In this document: in pieces, positions 6,954 through 15,270 of the stretch
How the letters are laid out: each line of letters opens with the position of its first letter
Numbering within the stretch: position 1 is the first letter of the stretch
Source: JADGRF01 sp036382515
GTDB taxonomy: Bacteria > Myxococcota_A > Polyangia > Polyangiales > JAFGIB01
Assembly (NCBI GenBank): GCA_036382515.1
Contig: DASVHQ010000201.1
Coordinates: 1 to 30,271, forward strand
Reading direction: 5' to 3'
DNA length: 30,271 nucleotides
Made by a program: the position numbers and the translations under genes
The notes under the pieces: model-generated
The model's database searches: none
What the model saw: the letters and a program-made list of their open reading frames with translations, nothing else
What the model was told of the DNA's origin: nothing

Positions 6954-8255
6954 TCAGCGGCCCCAGCGCACGGTCGAAACCGTGCCGCTGATCACCTTGA
7001 TCTGATTCAGCCCGTCGGGGTTCGAGATGAAGACGCCGCCGCGCGACGACGCGAACGCCACCATGCGGCAGTCCGGCGAGAACGCGGGGTCCTGGTTCAC
7101 GCCCTGGCCCTGCGTCAGGCGCTTGTACTCGCCCGTCTTCACGTTGAGCGTGACGATGTCGAAGCCGCCGCCGTCGCGGGCGGAGAATGCGAGCAAGGGC
7201 GTTTGCGGGTCCATGCACCACGCGGGGGTCTGGTTGTGGCTGCCCTTGTAGGTCAGGCGCTGCAGGCCGCCGCCCTCGGCGTCCATCACGAAGATCTGCG
7301 GGCCGCCGTGACGGCTGGACACGAAGGCGATCTTGCCGCCGGGGCCGCACGCGGGGCTGACGTCGATCGCGGGGTTGTTGGTGAGCCGCCGCTGATCGCT
7401 GCCGTCGAGCGCGGCGCTGTAGATTTCGCTGTTGCCGTCGCGCGTGGACGAGAAGTAGACGCGGCCGCCGCACACCGACGGGCCCATGTTGAGGCCGTTG
7501 CCGCTGATCACCGGGCGCTCGCGGTTCTTGGTGTTGGTCAGGTACGAGCCCATGTCGGTGAGCATCGAGTACCAGACGCCGGCGTTGGCGCCGAAGCTCG
7601 GCAACATGGCGTTGCCGCGGCCGCTGCTCACCCGGTACTGGTTGTGCCCGTCGAAGTCCGAGGCGTAGATGTCTTTGCGGCCGGGGCCGACTTTGCGCGC
7701 GAACAAGAGGTGCGTGCCGAACGAGCCGCTCTTGCCGGTGAGCACGCGCAAGATCTCGTTCGCGAAGTCGTGCATGAAGCCGCGCAGCTGCCCGGCGTTG
7801 CCATGATAGGTGTGGCTGAGCACGGGGCTCTCGCCGCGCGCCAGCTCGTACAGGCGCATGTCGACGTCGCCGTTCGGCATGACCTTGCCTTTGACGATGC
7901 CCTGCGCGCCCACGCTGGACCACGGCGTCTTCTGGATGCCGAGTCCCTCGGCTGCGAGGTTCGCGATGAACGAGCGGTTATCGAGCACCTGGAACAGCGA
8001 CGAGAGCGTGAGGTCGTTGCGGATCACCTCGGCGCCATCTTGGCTGCTGTTGTCCAGCAAGTTGGGCACGGCGATGCGATACAGCGCGCGTTGCGGCGCG
8101 TTGATGTCGATGGTCGCGTAGGTCGGCAGCGGCTCGTCGGCCGCCGGCGCGCCTTGCGACCAGCCGGCCCCAGGCCAGAGCAGGGCCGCGCTCGACATGA
8201 GCAGCGAAAGGAGCATGGCGACTAGGGAGAGCTTGTTGGGCCGCGTGCGGTTCAA
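6954..8255 (-). CDS. tolB: Tol-Pal system beta-propeller protein TolB
   Basis: Periplasmic protein of 433 residues. It has a Sec signal peptide (cleavage probably near the Ala/Gly-rich segment around 28-40), an N-terminal alpha/beta domain to about 175, and a C-terminal propeller. The propeller repeats are recognisable by blades such as ARKVGPGRKDIYASDFDG, STRDGNSEIYSAALDGSD and SSRHGGPQIFVMDAEG, each followed by an RLT element. TolB normally binds Pal and takes part in outer-membrane constriction at division. The start is TTG with GAGGTG a few bases upstream; the first in-frame ATG, 13 codons later, would shorten the signal peptide. About 71 bp separate it from the upstream tolA-like gene. 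Confidence 0.92.
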   Translation of the reverse strand: MNRTRPNKLSLVAMLLSLLMSSAALLWPGAGWSQGAPAADEPLPTYATIDINAPQRALYRIAVPNLLDNSSQDGAEVIRNDLTLSSLFQVLDNRSFIANLAAEGLGIQKTPWSSVGAQGIVKGKVMPNGDVDMRLYELARGESPVLSHTYHGNAGQLRGFMHDFANEILRVLTGKSGSFGTHLLFARKVGPGRKDIYASDFDGHNQYRVSSGRGNAMLPSFGANAGVWYSMLTDMGSYLTNTKNRERPVISGNGLNMGPSVCGGRVYFSSTRDGNSEIYSAALDGSDQRRLTNNPAIDVSPACGPGGKIAFVSSRHGGPQIFVMDAEGGGLQRLTYKGSHNQTPAWCMDPQTPLLAFSARDGGGFDIVTLNVKTGEYKRLTQGQGVNQDPAFSPDCRMVAFASSRGGVFISNPDGLNQIKVISGTVSTVRWGR

Positions 8256-8326
8256 TCTACACCTCTAGTGCTGGCGATTATGCCTCGCGGGCTCGCGCGT
8301 CAAATTCGCGAAGCTCCGAGCGGCAG

Positions 8327-9148
8327 TCAGTTGGCGTTGGCGCCATCGAAGCGGATGGGCTGCACCCAGCCGCGGCTGTAGCGGTCCGTCAGCTCCGGCG
8401 GGTACGCCGGCAGCGTGGTACCTTGCGCCTGCAGCTGGTTGATGCGGTCTTCCACGGACTGATCGAACGATGGATCGCCGCTGGACTTGGTGATGCGGTG
8501 CGGGCCGACGTGCAGGTCGGAGGTGATTTCGATGCTCGCCGTGGCGCGGAGGTGGCTGGGGTCGGCGATCGTCGTGGGGATCGTCCAGCCGCGCTGGAAG
8601 AACATGCGCAGCTGGCCCGCGTAGAGGTCCCCGGCTTGCGCCGTCGTCTCGGTGCCGTCGGCCACGCCGTTGGGGTCGCCCTCTTGCTCCTGCTGTTGAG
8701 CGATCTCGGCGAAGGTCTGCGCGCGATCGCCCAGCCGGGTGAGCAGGTCTTGGGTGGCGTTGTCGGGCACGGGCCCCGCGTCCGGCTTGTTCGGCTTGGG
8801 CGGCTCCATCACCTTCGACACGGCGACGCCGGGTTGTGGTGCGGTCGACTTGATCGGGACCTTGCGGCTCGGGATCTGATGCGGGTCGAGCTTCTTGCCG
8901 AGCTTCACGAAGCGCGCCTCCACCACGTGCTCTTCGATGATCACGTTGTGGGGAGTCTTGCCGACGCCCGTGGCCGACAGGAGCGCCAGCGCGGCCGCGA
9001 TCGCGCCGGGCACCAGCACGTGCGCAGAGATCGCGGCCAAGACGCCACCCACGGCCATGCGCCCGCTGACGTTGCGCGGTCGCAGGAGCGAAGGGGGACG
9101 CAGATCGAGGCCCTGCATCGGCAGGACCATGCTGTTGCGAGGGTTCAT
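8327..9148 (-). CDS. tolA: TolA/TonB-like energy transducer
   Basis: Protein of 273 residues with one N-terminal membrane helix (about 31-61), a Pro/Lys-rich periplasmic linker containing EPPKPNKPDAGP, and a C-terminal domain of about 90 residues. The C-terminal domain (RMFFQRGWTIP, then TASIEITSDLHVGPHRITKSSGDPSFDQSV) resembles the TonB/TolA C-terminal fold. This domain would carry force from the TolQ-TolR motor to the outer membrane. The start overlaps the tolR stop by four bases (ATGA) and has no ribosome binding site of its own, so it is translationally coupled. TolA is preferred over TonB because of the tolQ-tolR-x-tolB order. Confidence 0.8.
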   Translation of the reverse strand: MNPRNSMVLPMQGLDLRPPSLLRPRNVSGRMAVGGVLAAISAHVLVPGAIAAALALLSATGVGKTPHNVIIEEHVVEARFVKLGKKLDPHQIPSRKVPIKSTAPQPGVAVSKVMEPPKPNKPDAGPVPDNATQDLLTRLGDRAQTFAEIAQQQEQEGDPNGVADGTETTAQAGDLYAGQLRMFFQRGWTIPTTIADPSHLRATASIEITSDLHVGPHRITKSSGDPSFDQSVEDRINQLQAQGTTLPAYPPELTDRYSRGWVQPIRFDGANAN

Positions 9149-9558
9149 TCGGAGGCCAGGGGGTCTGTCACCAAGCCTAGCTTGGCGATGCCGCCCTTGC
9201 GCATCAGGGCCATCACTTTGGCGACGAAGCCGTAGGGGACGGTCTCGTCGGCCTGCAAGTACAGCTCGCGCTCGCGCTGCAAGCGGGCGTTGTGGGTGAG
9301 CGCATCTTCGAGCTTGTCGAAGGGGATCTCGGTCTCACCCAGGAACACCTTTTGGTCCTTGGTGATGGTGAGCAAGAGCTTCTGCTCCTCGACGTCCATC
9401 TGCGCGGCGTGTGCCTTGGGCAGGTCGACCTCGATGCCGGTGGTCATCATCGGGGCGCTCACCATGAAGATGATGAGCAGCACGAGCATCACGTCGACCA
9501 GTGGCGTGACGTTGATCTCGCTCAGTGGTCCTTTGCCGGAACCTCCAGACATGCCCAT
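9145..9558 (-). CDS. tolR: TolR/ExbD-family proton-channel subunit
   Basis: Inner-membrane protein of 137 residues with the family layout. A short cytoplasmic N-terminus ends in SEINVTPLVDVMLVLLIIFM; the Asp in LVDV is the conserved protonatable residue of the membrane helix (about 18-38). The periplasmic dimerisation domain follows, with VDLPKA and a QADETVPYGFVAKVM segment typical of ExbD/TolR. It works with TolQ to convert proton-motive force into movement of TolA. GGGAGG lies 7 bases upstream of the ATG. Four tandem hairpins lie between this site and tolQ. Confidence 0.93.
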   Translation of the reverse strand: MGMSGGSGKGPLSEINVTPLVDVMLVLLIIFMVSAPMMTTGIEVDLPKAHAAQMDVEEQKLLLTITKDQKVFLGETEIPFDKLEDALTHNARLQRERELYLQADETVPYGFVAKVMALMRKGGIAKLGLVTDPLASE

Positions 9559-9582
9559 GGTGGTGCCTCCCGTGATTACGCG

Positions 9583-9726
9583 TCCGCGAAGAACTGTGGG
9601 TTGCTTCGCGGGGCTGTGCCTCCGCGAAGAGCCGCAGGCTGCTTCGCGGGTATGTGCCTCCGCGAAGAGCCGCAGGCTGCTTCGCGGATATGTGCCTCCG
9701 CGAAGAGCCGCAGGCTGCTTCGCGGA
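9583..9726. repeat. Four tandem 38-bp hairpin-forming repeats between tolQ and tolR
   Basis: Units start at 9583, 9621, 9659 and 9697. The last three are nearly identical; the first has diverged. Each unit holds the inverted repeat CCGCGAAG...CTTCGCGG (9 bp in the last two copies), with an inner AGCC-GCA-GGCT pair, so each can fold into a strong stem-loop with one bulged G. The array starts 13 bp from the tolQ stop and ends just upstream of the tolR ribosome binding site. In the mRNA it would form four consecutive hairpins, which could stabilise the tolQ portion or lower downstream expression. Confidence 0.9.
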
Positions 9727-9739
9727 TCAGTGAAAGAAC

Positions 9740-10501
9740 TCAGCCCGCGAGGAAGTGACGACGCACGATGTTCAGGTAGTCGCTCGAGAAGTTCTCCATC
9801 TCGGAAGCCAGCACGTTGATGCGCCTGACGAAGTAGTTGTAGGCCATGACCGCGGGGATCGCGGCGGCCAGGCCGATGGCCGTGGCGATCAGCGCTTCGG
9901 CGATGCCGGGCGCGACCACGTCGAGGCTGGCGTTCTTGTGCGAGCCGATGTTGATGAACGAATTCATGATGCCCCACACCGTGCCGAACAGGCCGACGAA
10001 CGGCGCCGTGGAGCCGGTGGTGGCGAGGAACGGCACCATGCTCTCGAGCGTGGTGACCTCGTTGGCCGAGGCGCGACGCAACGCGCGGGCGACGTTGTCG
10101 ATGTCGCCGCCGTAGTGGCGCTGGCTGCGGCTGCTCTCGTCGGAGCCGCCCAGCACGCGCGCCAGCTCCACGTAGCCGGCGTGGAAGACGTTGGCTACCG
10201 GCGCGCGGCGCTCGCGAGGAATGCTCGCGTAAAGGCTCTCGAGGCGCTGCACGCTCCAGACGTTGCCTTGCTCCGTGTCCCAGAAGCGATCCAGGAAGCG
10301 CGAGCTTTCGCGGCTGGCCTGCGCCAGACGCACGACCTTCGCGCCGATGATGAACCAGCACACGACCGACATGCTGACCAGCATGAGCAGCACCAGCATC
10401 ACGACCGAGGAGGCGTGGGTGATGAGCTCCCAGGGGTCGAGTGCCGTGGCACTGCTGCCCGCGGACAGCGTCACCAGATTGGCAAAGATCACGTGGTGCA
10501 T
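9740..10501 (-). CDS. tolQ: TolQ/ExbB-family proton-channel protein
   Basis: Inner-membrane protein of 253 residues. Helix 1 is near 23-50 (MLVLLMLVSMSVVCWFIIGA). After a cytoplasmic loop, helices 2 and 3 carry the family signatures: VPFLATTGSTAPFVGLFGTVWGI, where Thr and Gly residues line the ion path, and GIAEALIATAIGLAAAIPAV. The ATG at 10501 is used because an upstream in-frame extension (to 10654) has no homology features; GGAGGA lies about 12 bases upstream. It follows the TlpA-like gene by 67 bp and precedes the hairpin array and tolR, heading a tolQ-R-A-B run. Confidence 0.93.
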   Translation of the reverse strand: MHHVIFANLVTLSAGSSATALDPWELITHASSVVMLVLLMLVSMSVVCWFIIGAKVVRLAQASRESSRFLDRFWDTEQGNVWSVQRLESLYASIPRERRAPVANVFHAGYVELARVLGGSDESSRSQRHYGGDIDNVARALRRASANEVTTLESMVPFLATTGSTAPFVGLFGTVWGIMNSFINIGSHKNASLDVVAPGIAEALIATAIGLAAAIPAVMAYNYFVRRINVLASEMENFSSDYLNIVRRHFLAG

Positions 10502-10568
10502 GGTTTCACTGGTCCTCCGCAGCCAAGGTTTTGACCACGCAGGCTGCTCGCTGTCAATTGACGCGTCA

Positions 10569-11090
10569 TCAGCCTTGCTGCTTGGCGGTGCGCAGCGCGG
10601 CGTCGAGCTCGGCCTCACCGACCGCGCCCACGCGGGAAAGCACGATGGCACCACTGGGCGCGAGCACGTAGGTCGTGGGCACCGTGCGGACGTGCAAGCG
10701 CTTCACCAGCGCCTCGTCGCTCATTCCGACGGGATACGTGATCCCGAGCTCCCGCGAGGCCTTCACCACCTCGGCCTTGCCCGGGAGGTCGACCGCCAGG
10801 CCGACCACGCGCACACCGCGCGCTGCGGCTGCCGACAGCATCGGAGCCTCGCGGCGACACGGTGCGCAGTAGCTCGCCCAGAAGTTGAGCACGGTGACCT
10901 GGCCCGGTGCGCCGCTGAGCACGAAGTGCGAGCCGTCGGTGAGCTCGGCCGACACGGCGGGCAGATGCTCGCCCACCCCGAAGGTGGCGGAGGGCCGGAT
11001 GTTCCTGCTGAACCAGAACACGCCCACGAACAGCAGCACCCACGGCAGCGCGCGGCGCGTGAAGGTGAGGAAGCTGCGTAGGCTGTCCAT
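10569..11090 (-). CDS. Membrane-anchored TlpA/ResA-like thioredoxin
   Basis: Protein of 173 residues. An uncleaved N-terminal helix (about 14-28) is followed by a thioredoxin-fold domain facing the periplasm. The redox motif is W-A-S-Y-C-A-P-C (Cys75 and Cys78) and the cis-Pro is in RTVPTT at about 138. The family reduces or isomerises periplasmic disulfides, often in cytochrome c maturation or copper-protein assembly; no such genes are nearby. The ATG at 11090 places the membrane helix near the N-terminus; another in-frame ATG at 11138 is possible. It lies 67 bp upstream of tolQ on the same strand and may be co-transcribed with it. Confidence 0.85.
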   Translation of the reverse strand: MDSLRSFLTFTRRALPWVLLFVGVFWFSRNIRPSATFGVGEHLPAVSAELTDGSHFVLSGAPGQVTVLNFWASYCAPCRREAPMLSAAAARGVRVVGLAVDLPGKAEVVKASRELGITYPVGMSDEALVKRLHVRTVPTTYVLAPSGAIVLSRVGAVGEAELDAALRTAKQQG

Positions 11091-11153
11091 GGGGCGACAC
11101 GATGCAGTCACTTGCCGCGGTCGGCAAGCCCTTTGCATGACCGGGCGCAGCGC

Positions 11154-11594
11154 TCAGGAGCCGCAGGCGATCAGGGCCACGCCCGCGACGGACGCCAGCG
11201 CGCCCGAGATGCGCCCCCGGCCCGGGCGCTCGCCGAGCGTCAGCATCGCCATGGCCACGGCGAAGAGCACGCTGGTCTGACGCACTGCGACCACGTAGCT
11301 CACGGGCGCGGTACGCATGACTTCCAGCACCAGGATGTAACTCAGCTAGGTGAGCACGGCGCACGCGCTGATCAGCAGACCACGCCCTCGCAGCTCGCCG
11401 AGCAGCGCGCGCTTGCCCACGCGGCGCAGCGCCAAGGGCAGGCACACCAGCGCCGAGCCCGCCGTGAACAGGCAGTAGAAGATCGTGGAGGCGGGGACGG
11501 GGCAACTCCGCGCCACGGTCTGCAAGAGCTGCATCGCGCGCTTGTCAATCACCGAGAACAGCGCCGCGAGCAGCAGCATCTGGTAGGCTGGGTT
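11154..11594 (-). pseudogene. EamA/DMT-family permease remnant
   Basis: The minus strand encodes about 146 residues of a drug/metabolite transporter C-terminal half. Helices include YQMLLLAALFSVID, ISACAVLT, and YVVAVRQTSVLFAVAMAMLTLGERP with the characteristic LGERP turn before the last helix. An in-frame TAG at 11346-11348 interrupts the frame and the first EamA domain is missing, so the gene is both 5'-truncated and stopped. Similarity fades out about 70 bp before the start of the divergent methyltransferase gene, which may mark the deletion joint. Intact family members have about 10 helices and 280-300 residues. Confidence 0.8.
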
Positions 11595-11661
11595 TCGGTT
11601 AGGCTGGCGGCGCGTCGCCAGGGCCCGTCGCGGACTCTGGGCTGGCACAGGAAGTCGACCC

Positions 11662-12612
11662 ATGGCGCCCGAAGCAGACCCGCACGACGATCTCACCGAC
11701 GACGCGCTCACCGGCTGCATCCGTGTCTGGCAGCGGCGTCGTGGGCACCGCTACTCGCTCGACGACGTGGCCACGGCCTGGGTTGCGGTGGCGGCCTCTG
11801 CCGAGGCGCGTGTGTGTCTCGATCTAGGCTGCGGGCTCGGCTCGGTGCTGCTGATGGCGGCGGACCGCTTGCCGCAGGCGCGGCTCTTCGGCGTGGAGGC
11901 GCAGCCGATCGCTTACGATCTGGCCACGGCCAACATCGCGCGCAACGGGCTGCAGGAGCGCGTGAGCGTGCAGCAGGGCGATCTGCGCGACCACGCCTTG
12001 ATCGACGGGCTCGTGGCCAGGGCCAGCGGCGGCGAGGGCTTCGATCTCGTCACGGGTACGCCGCCGTACATGCCGGTGGGCACGGCCACGGCATCCCGCG
12101 ATTCACAGCGCGCGCACGCACGGCTGGAGCTGCGCGGTGGTGTGCCCGAATACCTGCAGGCAGCGGCGCGTGCGCTCGCGCCGAGCGGTCTCGCCGTGGT
12201 TTGCGCGCAGGCCGGCGCCGAAGGCCGGATCGCGGCCGCGGTGGCGCAGCTGGGGCTGTGCTGGCTGGCGCGCCTGGACGTGATTCCCATGGCGGGCCGC
12301 AAGGGCCGATTGTTCGCCATTCATTGCTTTGCGCGCCCTGCGGGTGCACCTGCCGTCCTTTCGCGGGTGCTTGCGAGCCACTGCGTCGAACGTGCTGCTG
12401 ACGGCGGCGGCCCATGCGTGCTCGGGCCGCTTTTGGCCCGCGATGCGGGCGGTGCGCGTACTGAGCAGGCGTATGCTCTGCGCCGCTTCTTCGGTCTTTC
12501 GCCCGAGCAACCTGAGCCTGCGAGCCCGCCGTTGCGCGAGCGCAAGGCCGAGCTGCGCACCTTCGCGCCTGCGGAAAAAGCTGCCAAGCCCGAGCGGGCG
12601 GGGCTAGGGTGA
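11662..12612 (+). CDS. SAM-dependent methyltransferase, TrmN6-like
   Basis: Protein of 316 residues with a Rossmann methyltransferase domain. SAM-binding motif I is CLDLGCGLGSV (52-62), an acidic GVEAQP (77-82) follows strand 2, and GDLRD (106-110) follows strand 3. Motif IV is GTPPYMPVG (132-140). This resembles the tRNA(Val) adenine-37 N6-methyltransferase family (YfiC/TrmN6), but the usual Asn/Asp/Ser before PPY is Thr133, so the exact substrate is doubtful. An Arg/Ala-rich tail of about 90 residues extends past the domain. GGAAG precedes the ATG. The stop overlaps or abuts the next methyltransferase gene, forming a two-gene unit. Confidence 0.8.
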   Translation: MAPEADPHDDLTDDALTGCIRVWQRRRGHRYSLDDVATAWVAVAASAEARVCLDLGCGLGSVLLMAADRLPQARLFGVEAQPIAYDLATANIARNGLQERVSVQQGDLRDHALIDGLVARASGGEGFDLVTGTPPYMPVGTATASRDSQRAHARLELRGGVPEYLQAAARALAPSGLAVVCAQAGAEGRIAAAVAQLGLCWLARLDVIPMAGRKGRLFAIHCFARPAGAPAVLSRVLASHCVERAADGGGPCVLGPLLARDAGGARTEQAYALRRFFGLSPEQPEPASPPLRERKAELRTFAPAEKAAKPERAGLG

Positions 12613-12620
12613 GGGCGGCC

Positions 12621-13895
12621 ATGCCTGAACCACGCACCACGCGACCGAAGAAGTCCGCCTCGCGCAAGTCGTCCAAGACGCCCGCGGAGCCGGCTCCGCC
12701 TCCGCCCCAGCGCCAGCGTCGCTCGCTCACGCAGCGTGGCGGTGCGATCACGGTCCGGGGCGACCAGGCGCTGTCGGCCATCCTGAGCAAGGCGCTCACG
12801 GCCAGCTCGCAAGAGCCGCTCGACGACCTCACGCACGGCTTTCACACCTATCCGGCGCGCATGCACCCCGAGATCGCTTCGGTGCTGGTCGCCGAGCTGA
12901 GCCAGCCCGGTGAATCGGTGCTCGATCCCTTCGTGGGCAGCGGCACGGTGCTGATCGAGGCGCTCGCGCAGGGCCGGCGCGGCGTGGGCGTCGATCTCAA
13001 CCCGCTCGCGCTGCGCATTGCGCACGTGCGCTGTCAGCTGCGTGATCGCGCCGCGCGCTCGCGCTTTTTGCGCACGCTCAGCGCGGTTGCCACTGCGTCC
13101 GAGGACAGCGTGCGCAGCCGCGCCGTGGTGAAGGTCCCCGTCGAGCGCTCGGAGCGCGCGTTCTACGATCCGCACGTGCTGCTGGAGCTGTCGGGTTTGT
13201 GGGGCGAGATCGGGCACGTGACAGAGCCCCTGGATCGCAACGCGCTCGAGGTCGTGTTTTCGTCGCTGCTGGTCAAGTTTTCTCGGCAGCGCGGCGATAC
13301 CACCGAGGAGCTGATCGACAAGCGCATCCGCAAGGGCCTCGTCACCGAGTTCTTCGAGCGCAAGGGTCAGGAGCTCGCGCAGCGCTGGGAGGCGCTGTAC
13401 GAGAGCGCACCCCGCGACGCCACGGCGGTGAAGCTGGTCGCAGGCGATGCGCGCCGTCTGGCCGACCTCGCCCCCAAGGGCTACAGCGCGGACCTGGTGC
13501 TGACCTCTCCCCCGTACGGCGGCACCTACGACTATCTGAGCCATCATGCGCGCCGCTACGCGTGGCTGAGCCTCAACGACGAGCCGCTGCGCACGCACGA
13601 GATCGGAGCGCGGCGCAACATGTCACAGGTCACGGGCGCGCTCGGCCGCTGGGACCGCGAGCTGTCGTCGGCGTTGCTGGCCATGGCGTCGGTCCTGGCG
13701 AAGCATGGCCAGGTCGTCTTGTGGATGGGTGATGCCGACATCGGTGGCACGCGCGTGGCAGCTGACGAGCAAGTGGAACGGCTCGCAGCGAAGGTCGGTC
13801 TGCGTGTGTTGGCTGCGGCAGCGCAAGCGCGCCCCGACTTCCGCCGTCCCGAGCCGCGGCGCGAGCACCTGCTCTTGCTCGGCCACTCACGCTGA
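12621..13895 (+). CDS. DNA methylase-like (N4/N6) methyltransferase
   Basis: Protein of 424 residues. A Lys/Pro-rich N-terminus of about 40 residues may bind nucleic acid. It is followed by FHTYPARMHP (74-83), motif I LDPFVGSGTVLIEA (101-114) and GVDLNPLALRIA (123-134). Motif IV is TSPPYGGTYDY (295-305), which in this fold places the target amino group. The SPPY form is typical of N4-cytosine or N6-adenine DNA methylases, but related RNA guanine methylases share the fold. Motif I comes before motif IV. No restriction endonuclease is nearby, so it would be an orphan. The ATG at 12621 has GAGGG 6 bases upstream; a GTG at 12609 is the alternative. Confidence 0.8.
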   Translation: MPEPRTTRPKKSASRKSSKTPAEPAPPPPQRQRRSLTQRGGAITVRGDQALSAILSKALTASSQEPLDDLTHGFHTYPARMHPEIASVLVAELSQPGESVLDPFVGSGTVLIEALAQGRRGVGVDLNPLALRIAHVRCQLRDRAARSRFLRTLSAVATASEDSVRSRAVVKVPVERSERAFYDPHVLLELSGLWGEIGHVTEPLDRNALEVVFSSLLVKFSRQRGDTTEELIDKRIRKGLVTEFFERKGQELAQRWEALYESAPRDATAVKLVAGDARRLADLAPKGYSADLVLTSPPYGGTYDYLSHHARRYAWLSLNDEPLRTHEIGARRNMSQVTGALGRWDRELSSALLAMASVLAKHGQVVLWMGDADIGGTRVAADEQVERLAAKVGLRVLAAAAQARPDFRRPEPRREHLLLLGHSR

Positions 13896-14015
13896 GCGAT
13901 CGGCGTCAAGAAATCGACCTACGTGTGCCGGTTGCGCGGCCTGTGCGTCGCGTGAGCGCGTTCCTCTCTCGTCCGATTTTTTGACCCATGGAGGCAGTGC
14001 CCCGATGGTTGTCGC

Positions 14016-14990
14016 GTGGACCAGGGCGAACGCGCAGAGCTTTGTGGGCACGTGATCGACGAGCGCTATCGCATCGTGCGACGCATCGGCCTCGGCGGCA
14101 CGGGCGTGGTGTTCGAAGCCAACTGCACCTTCGATGGCTCGAAGGTCGCGATCAAGACGCTGCGGCCCTGCTTCCTCAACCACATCGACCTCGGCGCGCG
14201 GCTGCGTCGTGAGGCCGAGGTCTCGCGGCGCGTCGCGCATCCGGGCGTCATCAAGGTGCTCGACGAAGGCACGCTCTACGACGGCTCGCCCTACGTGGTG
14301 ATGCCGCTGATGTACGGCGAGAGCCTGGCGCGCTTGCTCCTGCGCATGAACGAGCTGCCGCAGCTCGAGGTCGCGGCCATCGCCGCGCGCGTCGCGACGA
14401 TCCTGCACAGCGCGCACTGCGCGGGCTACGTGCATCGTGACGTCAAGCCCGAGCACATCCTGTTCAACCGCAGCGCGACCGGTGACTTGACCGTGCACCT
14501 CCTGGACTTCGGGGTCTGCTCGAGCGCGGGCGCCGACGAGCAAGAGAAGCAACGCGAGTGCGGCAAGGTATTCGGTACGCCGAGCTACGTGTCGCCCGAG
14601 CAAGCCTCCGGCCATGCCAACATCGACGGTCGCGCCGACCTCTTCTCGCTCGGCATCGTGATGTTTGAGGCGCTGTCCGGCCGGGTTCCATTCTCTGGCT
14701 CGACCGTGTCGAAGCTGCTCTTGCGCATCATCCGCGACGAAGCGCCGCGTGTGAGCGCCGTGGTGGACGGCATCGACCCTGCGCTCGATGCGCTGGTCTC
14801 ACGGCTTCTGGCTCGCGCCCCGCAAGACCGTCTGCCCTCGGCGCGTGCCCTCTCGCGCACCCTGTCCTCGTTCATCGGTGACCGCACACGCGTCGAGCGC
14901 CGCCTGGCCTCGATGCTGAACGAGACCTCGAGCATCGCCGACACTGCGCCCACCGTGCGCTGCACCGTGCCCGAGCAGCAGGTCGCCTGA
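14016..14990 (+). CDS. Eukaryote-like Ser/Thr protein kinase, soluble
   Basis: Protein of 324 residues. The kinase domain covers nearly the whole length: Gly-rich loop GLGGTG (25-30), VAIK with ATP-anchoring Lys47, helix-C Glu66, catalytic loop HRDVKPEH (140-147), DFG at 164-166, and SPE (193-195) in the activation segment. The Asn that normally ends HRDxKPEN and helps hold Mg is His147. There is no membrane helix or sensor domain; the C-terminal ~45 residues are Ser/Thr-rich. The start is a GTG without a clear ribosome binding site. Substrates are unknown. Such kinases are abundant in Myxococcota. Confidence 0.9.
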   Translation: MDQGERAELCGHVIDERYRIVRRIGLGGTGVVFEANCTFDGSKVAIKTLRPCFLNHIDLGARLRREAEVSRRVAHPGVIKVLDEGTLYDGSPYVVMPLMYGESLARLLLRMNELPQLEVAAIAARVATILHSAHCAGYVHRDVKPEHILFNRSATGDLTVHLLDFGVCSSAGADEQEKQRECGKVFGTPSYVSPEQASGHANIDGRADLFSLGIVMFEALSGRVPFSGSTVSKLLLRIIRDEAPRVSAVVDGIDPALDALVSRLLARAPQDRLPSARALSRTLSSFIGDRTRVERRLASMLNETSSIADTAPTVRCTVPEQQVA

Positions 14991-15000
14991 GGTCGCCTGA
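14981..15000. repeat. 10-bp direct repeat at the kinase stop codon
   Basis: GGTCGCCTGA occurs twice in tandem; the first copy contains the kinase stop and the second duplicates it. This is probably a simple local duplication. The rest of the 280 bp up to the chemotaxis gene contains nothing else recognisable. Confidence 0.9.
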
Positions 15001-15270
15001 AAGGGTCGGGTCGCCCGGCAAGGCCGCGGGGAGGGCCGCGTGGCCTGCGCGCAGCCGGCCGCCAAGCACCCCTGCGCGCTCCCGCAGGTGTCTGGGAGCC
15101 AGTCGGCGCACGTGGCCGCGACCCGACGCGACCTGCCCACTGTGCGCGTCGCACCCACGCGACCGCACGCGCTCGCGCCGCCATGCTTGCTTCCGCCGGC
15201 CCGACAACGCTAGCCTTGTCAGTCGCACGAGCCCAAGCACGCACTTTCGCGAGCGCTCGTCGCGACCCAA

